From JAAYHC01 sp964483175 (lineage in GTDB: Bacteria > Bacillota > UBA5301), in NCBI GenBank assembly GCA_964483175.1, contig CAZAAT010000048.1, positions 1-17,913 on the forward strand: a stretch of DNA of 17,913 nucleotides. Reading direction: 5' to 3'. A model generated the notes under the pieces. That model worked only from the letters and a program-made list of their open reading frames with translations. It had not been told where the DNA came from and ran no database searches. The translations under genes and the position numbers were made by a program. Positions 8,187 to 15,089 of this stretch are shown here, piece by piece (the stretch's first letter is position 1; each line of letters starts with the position of its first letter).

Positions 8187-9116
8187 CTAGTTTTTGCATA
8201 CATCACTCAGACTTGGGTAGCGATCAACATACCTCTGAATTACGTACGCGGCCAGCCGATTTGCAAACGCGAGTGTGCTTTGGATAGACCATTCACGGAT
8301 TAATCCGTGGATAAAGGCGGCGTTGAAAGAGTCACCTGCTCCGGTAGTATCGGTGGCCGACACTTTCACCCCCTTTACTTGAACCACCCGGCGGTGGTCA
8401 TAATAGGCGCAGCCGTCTGGTCCCAGTTTAATTACTATTGCTTGAGGCCCGAGGGCGAGCAGCGCCTCACCCACATCAAGCAAATCTCCCCGAACTTGAC
8501 TAATGGCCCGCGCCTCAGCCAAGTTGGGGAGGAAATAGTCGACATATCTCAGCAGTTTATGCACACTCTCGATGGAATCTTTTGGCCAATCATTAACATC
8601 CCAGCCGGTATCAAAAAGTAGGGTACAGCCTGCTGCTTTAACTTTCGCAAAGAATTGTAGGATGCCATCGGTGCTAAGTCGCGGCAAAAGGTTGTATCCG
8701 GCAAATAGAACATAATCACACTTAGATACATCATCAATTGTGGCCAGCAAATCGTCATCACTGTATTCGCCGAGTGAGCCCAGGTAGGTTAGAAAACTAC
8801 GTTCTCCATCATCTCTTAAGATAGTAAAGCCGACTCCTGTGTGGGTACCAGGTTTTTGTATAATCAGATTAGTTGGTAGTCCCAATTGGGATAACTCCCG
8901 GATAATCTGGTGTCCATAGCCATCGTCGCCGACTATCCCTACTGGTAAAACCGGGGTTCCTAGATGCCCAAGCACTAGAGCACTGTTACCCGCACTGCCG
9001 GCAACACGGGAGAACATCGTATCAACGAGAACCTCGCTGCCCCAAGCAGGCATAGAGCTAACCTGCCCGATAATCAAATCAATATTGTAATTGCCGACAA
9101 TTGCTACTCGCGCCAT
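8187..9116 (-). CDS. PfkB/ribokinase-family sugar kinase
   Basis: A cytosolic ATP-dependent carbohydrate kinase, 309 residues. It shows the N-terminal strand AIVGNYNIDLI, the glycine-rich GSAGNSALVLG at about 40-50, the NxxE-type segment LPNLAEARAI near 196-205, and the C-terminal signature DTTGAGDSF at 256-264, where Asp262 is the expected catalytic base. The start ATG is preceded by GAGGGAG. The gene begins 3 bases after the SIS gene stop and ends 13 bases before the start of the binding-protein gene. Next to a SIS enzyme and an importer it probably phosphorylates the imported sugar or conjugate before the SIS enzyme acts. FrlD (fructosamine kinase) is the best contextual analogue; ribokinase, fructokinase or sulfofructose kinase cannot be excluded. 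Confidence 0.88.
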   Translation of the reverse strand: MARVAIVGNYNIDLIIGQVSSMPAWGSEVLVDTMFSRVAGSAGNSALVLGHLGTPVLPVGIVGDDGYGHQIIRELSQLGLPTNLIIQKPGTHTGVGFTILRDDGERSFLTYLGSLGEYSDDDLLATIDDVSKCDYVLFAGYNLLPRLSTDGILQFFAKVKAAGCTLLFDTGWDVNDWPKDSIESVHKLLRYVDYFLPNLAEARAISQVRGDLLDVGEALLALGPQAIVIKLGPDGCAYYDHRRVVQVKGVKVSATDTTGAGDSFNAAFIHGLIREWSIQSTLAFANRLAAYVIQRYVDRYPSLSDVCKN

Positions 9117-9119
9117 AGC

Positions 9120-10160
9120 CTACTCCCTCACCGTAACCTTGCTTATCAGCTGAGGTACTCCAGGATTTTTCCCCTTGCGCCGTGCTGCTTCCCAAGCTAA
9201 TAATTCTAAGGGTAAAATATAGAGTAGCGAGACCAAGTTTTCGGGTATTGGTGGCATTTCAATTACTGAGAGATTGTTGGTAGTCGGGATTTTACGATCG
9301 GTGAGTAAGACGACTTTTGATCCATATTCTGCAAGTTCTAGTGCTAAATTGAGATTTAAATCACTGGTCTTGCCAGTGGGAGCAAGCACGATAGCTTTAT
9401 GCCCCCGACCAGCTAACTCTAACGGTCCGTGTCTAAACGTTCCGCCAGCCATACCTTCTGCCTGAGAATCAGCTGTCTCTTTCATGATGAGGGCTCCATG
9501 ATAAACACAGGCTAGTGCTGGTCCCCTGCCGATAATGTGTAAGGTATCGATGCCCTCTAAAAAGTCTAGGTAGTTGCCGATAGTCTTAGTCAATCGGTTA
9601 GTTAGGTCGGAAAGATCTGAGAAAAGACGGTTTAAGTGTGGGCTAAGTTCGCTACATGGTTGCTTTAAGATGGCCTTGGTTGCGAGCGTCAAAACCAGTA
9701 AGCTGGCAACAAAGGTTTTGGTGGAGGCGGTTGCCTCAACCCCTGCGTACATGGGTAAGACCAGCTCCGCATTTTTGGCCATGGCGCTATCTAGATTGTT
9801 GGTTATTACCGCAATTCTACACTGACCGGCCAATTTTTCGACGACTTGACGGGTCTCAACACTTTCGCCGGATTGGGAGATGGCAATGACTAACGCGTTC
9901 CGCGGGATGCCATTTAAGCCATAATGAAGCAGTTCTCCAGCTTCCTTGATTGAGGTATTAACTCCATGAGAGTTAAGTAATGGTGTCACTATTTGTGGGG
10001 CATATAAGGAACTCCCCATACCCACAAAGATGACAGGCATTAGTGGCTGGAACCATCGGCTGAGTTGTAGTAATCGATCGGAGCTAGAGGTAAGATACTG
10101 ATGATAACAGTGTTTTAATACAGTGGATTGATCCATGATGTCTTGAAGAAACTGAGACAT
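9120..10160 (-). CDS. Double-SIS sugar-phosphate enzyme (GlmS/FrlB/NagB-II-like)
   Basis: A 346-residue protein with two SIS (phosphosugar-binding) domains and no glutaminase domain. The first SIS domain has VGMGSSLYAP, ISQSGESVETR and a VEATASTKTF segment. The second has IIGRGPALACVYHGALIMKE and the GlmS-like GMAGGTFRHGPLELA. The C-terminus ends in LISKVTVRE, close to the Lys-bearing tail of GlmS isomerase domains. Such stand-alone proteins include FrlB (deglycase of phosphorylated Amadori products), SIS-type glucosamine-6-phosphate deaminases and AgaS; the sequence does not decide between them. The ATG at 10160 is chosen, with AAAGGA about 8 bases upstream; the in-frame ATG at 10169 would directly abut that site. 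It lies between the regulator and the kinase in the operon. Confidence 0.85.
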   Translation of the reverse strand: MSQFLQDIMDQSTVLKHCYHQYLTSSSDRLLQLSRWFQPLMPVIFVGMGSSLYAPQIVTPLLNSHGVNTSIKEAGELLHYGLNGIPRNALVIAISQSGESVETRQVVEKLAGQCRIAVITNNLDSAMAKNAELVLPMYAGVEATASTKTFVASLLVLTLATKAILKQPCSELSPHLNRLFSDLSDLTNRLTKTIGNYLDFLEGIDTLHIIGRGPALACVYHGALIMKETADSQAEGMAGGTFRHGPLELAGRGHKAIVLAPTGKTSDLNLNLALELAEYGSKVVLLTDRKIPTTNNLSVIEMPPIPENLVSLLYILPLELLAWEAARRKGKNPGVPQLISKVTVRE

Positions 10161-10177
10161 TATGCTCATCCTTTCTG

Positions 10178-11017
10178 CTAACAGTGTTTATCTTCAGTGG
10201 CAACCTGGGTTTTGTGCAGGTACTCCAAGGCTCCATTTTTTAAAGCTAATGCTAGAAAGATACATTGGATGACGGAGAGTTGACCAAGCATCGAAGCCAT
10301 CGGCTCATCGTGAAAACTTTTATCATACGAGGCTGTAATTAATTTAATATCGCTAACAGCTAGAATTGGGGCTGCAGAGTAGTTTGTTAGTACGATAGTT
10401 GTTGCACCGGATTCTTGCGCAATTGAGAGAGCCCTAATTATATCAAGGGTACGTCCAGAACGAGATACTCCGAATGCAACATCATTCTTATTCAAATGAG
10501 CGGCAAACATGGCTTGGTTATGGGGATCTCCGCGAAAAATACAAGTATAGCCGAGTTTGGAGAATTTTAAGGCGGCTTCTTCGGCTACAAATGCTGAACT
10601 GCCAACTCCGTAGATTTCAATCCGCCTGGCTACATTAATTGCATTAATGGCATCAGCTAAAGCGGTTAAATCTAAGAATCGTAATGTTTCTTCAAGACCA
10701 GTTATGTTAGATTGAAAGACCTTTTTGGTGATGCTTTCGAGTGAGTCATCATCGGTGACTTGGTAAAAGAGGTCGGGCACTGTTACCGCGGCCTGTTCAG
10801 CTGCTCGCAGCCGAAAATCCGTATAACCTTGGTAACCAAGGCTTTGGCAAAAGTTAACGATGGTGCCTTCGCTAACTCCGGTTTTTGACGCTAACTCGGT
10901 AACCGACATAGAGCTAATTTGGGTAAAATTATTGAGGATAAAATCGGCTAATTTAGCCTGTGCACGGGGTAGGGATTTTTGCACTGCTTTGATCCGGCTC
11001 AAGAGCAAGTTAAACAC
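10178..11017 (-). CDS. RpiR/MurR-family transcriptional regulator
   Basis: A 279-residue repressor-type regulator and first gene of the sugar operon. The N-terminal HTH_6 domain has its helix-turn-helix at about 38-70 (SVTELASKTGVSEGTIVNFC). The C-terminal SIS domain (about 130-240: IYGVGSSAFVAEEAALKFSK, GVSRSGRTLDII) would sense a phosphosugar, probably an intermediate made by the downstream kinase or SIS enzyme. The frame begins at GTG 11017, but GGAGG sits only one base upstream of it. TTG at 11008, with a spacer of about 10, is an alternative start that removes three residues. A perfect 13-base palindrome lies 59 bases upstream of the GTG and is a candidate operator. Typical family members respond to the pathway substrate and derepress their own operon. 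Confidence 0.9.
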   Translation of the reverse strand: MFNLLLSRIKAVQKSLPRAQAKLADFILNNFTQISSMSVTELASKTGVSEGTIVNFCQSLGYQGYTDFRLRAAEQAAVTVPDLFYQVTDDDSLESITKKVFQSNITGLEETLRFLDLTALADAINAINVARRIEIYGVGSSAFVAEEAALKFSKLGYTCIFRGDPHNQAMFAAHLNKNDVAFGVSRSGRTLDIIRALSIAQESGATTIVLTNYSAAPILAVSDIKLITASYDKSFHDEPMASMLGQLSVIQCIFLALALKNGALEYLHKTQVATEDKHC

Positions 11018-11075
11018 CCCTCCGTTGATCCTACTCTGATTATTCTTGGAATTCGCGGCGAGTCCTTCTGCAAAA

Positions 11076-11088
11076 TGAAATTATTTCA
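11076..11088. promoter_or_regulatory. Candidate RpiR operator palindrome
   Basis: TGAAATTATTTCA is a perfect inverted repeat (6+1+6) between the divergent regulator gene and the repeat-protein gene. Sites built from TGAAA/TTTCA arms are plausible for RpiR-family regulators. Its position just upstream of the rpiR-like start suggests autoregulation of the sugar operon. No second copy was noticed. Confidence 0.5.
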
Positions 11089-11147
11089 GAAATACCAGAG
11101 GGAAAATAAAAATTGTTCAATAGTTGCTGTTCAGGGTGCTTTTTTGG

Positions 11148-11153
11148 TATACT
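11148..11153 (+). promoter_or_regulatory. Extended -10 promoter of the two-repeat protein gene
   Basis: TATACT is preceded by TG one base upstream (TGGTATACT), an extended -10. TTGCTG at 11124-11129, 18 bases upstream, is a weak -35. The element lies 25 bases before the ATG at 11178, leaving a short leader that contains the AAAGGGGAGTGA ribosome site. Confidence 0.55.
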
Positions 11154-11177
11154 CCCGATTAGAAAGGGGAGTGAAAA

Positions 11178-11858
11178 ATGGCTGAACAAGAGCTTAAGAA
11201 GCAAGAAATTAGAGAAGCTGAGCCAGTAACTGAGTCAGTAGATGAGCCGGTAGATGCAGTAGATGAATCCGAGGTAGTAGATGTGGCCGATAGCGAGCAA
11301 GAGGAGGAGAAAGCGCGCGAAGAAGCGCTTGCCCAAAAGACCGCTGAGTTGCTTGACTTAATCCGACAACACTCTCACCGGGGAGAACTGGTTAAAATAA
11401 CTGATCTTAGCTTTGATGAGGATTTCCCTGACGAAGACCGCGAGGAGGTCTTGGCTCGGTTGCAAGCAATTGAGGAGATCAAAAGGTTGGAGGCCAGTGA
11501 CGGCCGGGTTTTTCTCTATTCGTCTGTGCTAATGGTAGACAAGTATGCAAACATTTTATTGCAGCGTGAGGAGAATGATCCGAAACTATTGATCGCCGAG
11601 ACCGTGCGCGAAGAGTCTAAGCTCTACCCGCGTCCCACTCCAGTTAGTATCTTTACCCTTGCCCCTTTTAAGATACCACAGCAGATTCTTGATACCGTCA
11701 TTGCAGAGTTGGTCGCCGATGAAGAAGACTATGCCGACATCAAGGAGTCGGTTGCCTCGACCGGCACCCGCTTTCTTTACTCTGAACGACACCTCGAGAA
11801 ACAGTATGCTGAATACTTAATAGAGTGGCAAGAAGTTGGCCAATACGAAAATCAATAA
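11178..11858 (+). CDS. Unrecognised two-repeat acidic protein upstream of AOR cassette
   Basis: A 226-residue protein I cannot assign to a known family. Residues 1-50 are very acidic and probably disordered. Residues about 55-132 and 138-216 are two copies of an ~80-residue unit also found four times in the protein at 15090-16127. The second copy carries the best motif: IAETVREES, then YPRPT, an amphipathic helix, YADI, and FLYS before a final helix. The pattern of three helices, two short strands and a helix suggests a winged-helix-like fold; that is inference. No signal peptide, membrane helix or Cys is seen, so it should be cytosolic. The ATG has AAAGGGGAGTGA upstream and its own promoter. 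A strong terminator follows, then the Tat-ferredoxin/AOR pair. A role in assembling or regulating that pair is a guess from position. Confidence 0.8.
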   Translation: MAEQELKKQEIREAEPVTESVDEPVDAVDESEVVDVADSEQEEEKAREEALAQKTAELLDLIRQHSHRGELVKITDLSFDEDFPDEDREEVLARLQAIEEIKRLEASDGRVFLYSSVLMVDKYANILLQREENDPKLLIAETVREESKLYPRPTPVSIFTLAPFKIPQQILDTVIAELVADEEDYADIKESVASTGTRFLYSERHLEKQYAEYLIEWQEVGQYENQ

Positions 11859-11893
11859 TCAATAAATAATAAAGCAAGCCATGAATGAATGCC

Positions 11894-11930
11894 AATGGGG
11901 ACTGTTGAAAAACAGACCCCATTTTTCTTT
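11894..11930 (+). terminator. Terminator after the two-repeat protein gene
   Basis: AATGGGG-A-CTGTT pairs with AACAG-A-CCCCATT around a GAAA loop (one A/A mismatch), followed by a run of T. The same stem sequence, slightly diverged, terminates the four-repeat gene at 16195-16228, showing that this intergenic block was duplicated together with the genes. Confidence 0.85.
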
Positions 11931-12018
11931 CGGGCTCCAAAATGTACAGTCCGTTCCGTATTATTACCAATTCAGGCTATTGATGCAGGTCACTGTATGC
12001 AGAAGAAGGAACTGCCTA

Positions 12019-12031
12019 TATCGTGAATAAA
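12019..12031 (+). promoter_or_regulatory. Conserved TATCGTGAATAAA-like element, copy 1
   Basis: The core CGTGAA at 12022-12027 lies 122 bases upstream of the first ferredoxin start. Near-identical elements occur at 16316-16328 and, as TTTCGTGAATCAA, at 16808-16820 (118 bases before the second ferredoxin). Conservation of sequence and of distance points to a regulatory site or part of a promoter. I cannot name the factor. Confidence 0.4.
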
Positions 12032-12143
12032 CCCACTAATTATCGATACAGTCGATGGAGGTGATTTATCAAAGGTAGCTTGAGTATAGGCGGTTTAGAC
12101 AAGGCATAACACACAGTACCAAATCTAGAAAGGAGAATCTAAG

Positions 12144-12884
12144 GTGGGTGAAAGTACGGAAAAAATAATGGACGAAGTCCAAACTGAGCCGGAAGATCTG
12201 TTGACGTCAGCAATCAAAAAGCCTACCACGCGCCGGAAGTTTTTGAAAATAACGGCGATTGGAGGGGCTAGTGTCGCAGGTTTACCGATGGTTACCAGTC
12301 TCGTTTCAGGCGAAGCCAAGGCTAGCGATTGGGTGCCAAATGCCAAGTGGATGCTGCTTCATGATGCTAATCGCTGCATCGGATGTAAACGCTGTGAAGT
12401 AGCTTGTTCACTATCACATGACGACAAGATCTCCCCGAATACTTCTCGCATCAAGGTTACGCGCAATTATAATTTTGGTCCTGAGGGGCCGAGTGCCGGT
12501 GCGAAGGCGCATGGAATGTTCGGCGACTTCCGGATAATCGCCGATACCTGCCTACAGTGTCCGCACCCGGTACCTTGTATGAGCGCTTGCCCTAATGGCG
12601 CGTTTGAGATCGATTCGAAGACCGGCGCCAGGGTCATCAACGATGATAAGTGCAAGGGCTGCGGTATGTGCCTAAAAGCATGCCCGTATGCGGTGACCTC
12701 TTTTGATGCGGAAACCCACAAGGCAACAAAATGCGATCTGTGCGGTGGCGATCCTGAGTGTGCCAAGATTTGCCCGGCCGGCGCATTGCGCTTAGTACCA
12801 TGGCGGGACAAAACTCACGAAGCCAAGCCCAGACAGGCAGTAGCTGCAGTAAATGAAAGCTGCAATTCTTGCCACCAGAGTTAG
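12144..12884 (+). CDS. Tat-exported four-cluster ferredoxin subunit (YdhY-like) 1
   Basis: A 246-residue electron-transfer protein. The N-terminus carries a twin-arginine signal (TTRRKFLK, Arg30-Arg31) and a hydrophobic stretch, with likely cleavage near AKA at 58-60. Four [4Fe-4S] sets follow: Cys 78/81/84/88, 136/139/145/149, 170/173/176/180 and 197/200/206/210, the DmsB/NrfC-type arrangement. The best remembered match is E. coli YdhY (shared SRIK-x3-RNY-x-FG and an ADTC-x-QC segment). The protein ends in CNSCHQS, a CxxCH motif outside the four clusters. The start is GTG at 12144, with AGGAG at 12131-12135. Its stop is 15 bases before the AOR-like gene, so the two form an operon, and it should pass electrons to or from that enzyme. 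Tat export implies assembly in the cytoplasm before transport. Confidence 0.9.
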   Translation: MGESTEKIMDEVQTEPEDLLTSAIKKPTTRRKFLKITAIGGASVAGLPMVTSLVSGEAKASDWVPNAKWMLLHDANRCIGCKRCEVACSLSHDDKISPNTSRIKVTRNYNFGPEGPSAGAKAHGMFGDFRIIADTCLQCPHPVPCMSACPNGAFEIDSKTGARVINDDKCKGCGMCLKACPYAVTSFDAETHKATKCDLCGGDPECAKICPAGALRLVPWRDKTHEAKPRQAVAAVNESCNSCHQS

Positions 12885-12899
12885 GAGGAGGAGACTACA

Positions 12900-14993
12900 A
12901 TGGCAACCTATGGAGGTTGGACTGGTAAGACCCTTAGGGTAAACCTTACCACAGGTAAAATCAGTTACGAAGATACAATTGCCAAATATAAAGACTTTGT
13001 CGGTGGTGAAGGCCTAGGAATTAAAGTTCTTTGGGATGAGGTTCCGGCAGGAGTTCATCCTTACGATCCGGAAAATAAAATCATCTTTGGTGCTGGGCCA
13101 TTTAATGGCACCGGTATCCCTCATGCGAGCCGTCTTTCGGTTACTACTTTATTGGCAACCTGCCCTTATCATGGGTTAGGTACCGGTCACGCAGGCGGCC
13201 ACTGGTCCTCAGTGCTCAAATTCGCCGGTTGGGATGCCCTTATCGTTGAAGGTAAGTCCGAAAAACCAGTCTGGATTTGTATCGATAACGAGAATGTATC
13301 CATCCGTGATGCCAGCCACCTTTGGGGTAGAGGTATTTTCTACACCAACGCAACGATCATGGATGAGATGGGCAATGATGCCAGCGTACTGGCTATTGGG
13401 CAGGCAGGTGAGAATCTGTTCGGTGCCGCGACCATGCTCATTGACCGGATGGGTTCTGCCCAAAACGGTTCACCCATGGGCGCCAAAAAGCTCAAGGCTA
13501 TTGGTGTCAGGGGTACCGGTTCTGTTAAGGTAGCTTGTTCTGGTCGAGAACTCATCGAGATGATCAATTACCATACCTACCTTATTGGCAACGGTGATGG
13601 TGCCATGGCGCCAAAGAGACCGCAGCCATGGGCTGAATATACAGATTCAAGTGGATGGCTTAACGGCAAGGACGTTTTCTGGGGCGGTTCTACCGGACGA
13701 ATTTACACCGGTGAGTGTGACCCCAAAGATGTCCACAACTACGCTTTCCGTGGGCCATGTTCTCGCTCAGGGTGGAATAATAGCGAACGGAATATGGAGT
13801 GGTTGGTAGGTGCTCGGGCTTGCTTTGGTTGCGCCTCCCCATGTAAAGCAGCATTGATTATTCCAGAGATGGATGCTAAGTGGGGCAATGGCAGCCGGCC
13901 GGCTAATGACTGTGGTGGCATCAGTACCACCAGAGATTACTACCTAAAGCGTCCCGGTCATGAAGCGATGTTCTTAGGTAGTGTGCTTGCTGATGACTAT
14001 GGTATCGGTGACGACTACCATATCCTCACGGGTGACTTCAAATATTACTACCAAACCGGCTTAATGAAGGAAAGGCTACCGAAGAAAGAGTGGGATAGCA
14101 TTCCTTGGGATGCTATGGAAAATGGCAGCCCAGAGTTTATCAGAGACCTGCTGCGTCGCTTAGCCTTTAGAGAAGGCGAACTCGGCTATGCTATGGGTCT
14201 AGGCAGCTATGGTTGGGCCAAACGCTGGGGGGCACCACCACTAGAACAGCAGTGGCAGGAGCGGGGCTATGGCAAAGCAGTAGCCTGGAATGAGACATCC
14301 TGGTTTGCACCACATCACTTTGAGGGCCAACAGGTAGGCGTTATCCTGAACTGTATGTACAATCGCGACCCCTGTATGCATGAACAGACCCACTTCAATA
14401 GTATCGCCGATGGAATTGACCAGGAGGTCTATGCAGCAGTAACAGGTGTCGAATCTGGAGATGCGATTGACAAAAATGGTGTAGTTACACCGATTAACGA
14501 AGCCAAGATTCGTCTGGCAGTACGTCTCTCTGCTGACGGTGTGCTCCACAACTCATTGTGCACCTGTAACCGTGGTGGCGCATCATTCCACTCGCCACAC
14601 AAAGAGCGTGGATACAAGGGTGATTCTGCACTTGATGCCAAAGAATACTCTTTGATTACTGGTGATCGCAAGACTGAAATGGAGCTTGTCGAGACAGGCC
14701 ATCGGATCTTTACCTTAATGCGCGCCCATACCATGAGAATGTTGGGCACCAGCAACATGAGGGCGGGACATGACAGATACCCGGATGCTGCATTTGCACA
14801 CTCACAGTGGGGTAATACACCTGCCTTTACGCCTGGTACTGAGCGTATGGATCGGGATGACCTCGAGAAAGGCATCGACATGTACTATGATGCAATGGGT
14901 TGGGATGAGAAAGGTTGTCCGAAGAAAGAGACCTGGAAGAAACTGGGCCTCGAAGATGTCGCCAAGCAGCTTGAAAAAGAAGGTATTCTCTAA
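12900..14993 (+). CDS. Tungsten/molybdopterin aldehyde ferredoxin oxidoreductase family protein (YdhV-like) 1
   Basis: A full-length 697-residue member of the AOR family, whose enzymes hold a tungsten (or Mo) bis-pterin and one [4Fe-4S] cluster. The N-terminus, WTGKTLRVNLTTGKISYED, is typical of the family. The cluster ligands are visible as C308-x2-C311-x3-C315, with a fourth Cys in SLCTC (554 or 556). The C-terminal part (FTPGTERMDRDDLEKGIDMY) resembles E. coli YdhV closely, more than archaeal aldehyde oxidoreductases. YdhV has no settled substrate, so the reaction here is open: aldehyde/carboxylate conversion is the family default, and a BamB-type ring reduction is less likely. It has no signal peptide although its ferredoxin partner does. 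The ATG follows a GGAGGAGGAG ribosome site. A second, 5'-only copy lies at the right end of the window. Confidence 0.93.
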   Translation: MATYGGWTGKTLRVNLTTGKISYEDTIAKYKDFVGGEGLGIKVLWDEVPAGVHPYDPENKIIFGAGPFNGTGIPHASRLSVTTLLATCPYHGLGTGHAGGHWSSVLKFAGWDALIVEGKSEKPVWICIDNENVSIRDASHLWGRGIFYTNATIMDEMGNDASVLAIGQAGENLFGAATMLIDRMGSAQNGSPMGAKKLKAIGVRGTGSVKVACSGRELIEMINYHTYLIGNGDGAMAPKRPQPWAEYTDSSGWLNGKDVFWGGSTGRIYTGECDPKDVHNYAFRGPCSRSGWNNSERNMEWLVGARACFGCASPCKAALIIPEMDAKWGNGSRPANDCGGISTTRDYYLKRPGHEAMFLGSVLADDYGIGDDYHILTGDFKYYYQTGLMKERLPKKEWDSIPWDAMENGSPEFIRDLLRRLAFREGELGYAMGLGSYGWAKRWGAPPLEQQWQERGYGKAVAWNETSWFAPHHFEGQQVGVILNCMYNRDPCMHEQTHFNSIADGIDQEVYAAVTGVESGDAIDKNGVVTPINEAKIRLAVRLSADGVLHNSLCTCNRGGASFHSPHKERGYKGDSALDAKEYSLITGDRKTEMELVETGHRIFTLMRAHTMRMLGTSNMRAGHDRYPDAAFAHSQWGNTPAFTPGTERMDRDDLEKGIDMYYDAMGWDEKGCPKKETWKKLGLEDVAKQLEKEGIL

Positions 14994-15014
14994 TATCGCT
15001 TAGTAGGTTGCTTT

Positions 15015-15042
15015 GCATGGGCTACCTCAGGGTAGCCCATGC
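15015..15042 (+). other. Perfect 12-bp stem-loop between AOR and repeat-protein gene
   Basis: GCATGGGCTACC (15015-15026) pairs perfectly with GGTAGCCCATGC (15031-15042) over a TCAG loop, starting 22 bases past the AOR stop. No T-run follows (ACCCGAAT), so it is not a classical intrinsic terminator. It may stabilise the 3' end of the ferredoxin-AOR message or reduce read-through into the next gene. Confidence 0.6.
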
Positions 15043-15089
15043 ACCCGAATATCGGATGCAGCCATATCAGTCTTTAAAGGATGGTAAAT

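Noticed and set aside
13209..14881. Several long antisense open frames inside the first AOR gene
   Set aside because: They mirror the codon structure of a well-supported 697-residue protein on the plus strand, have no family resemblance and no ribosome sites.
12144..14993. Assignment of the ferredoxin-AOR pair as benzoyl-CoA reductase BamC/BamB
   Set aside because: The Tat signal on the ferredoxin and the close resemblance to YdhY/YdhV argue against it, and no other aromatic-degradation genes are present in the window.
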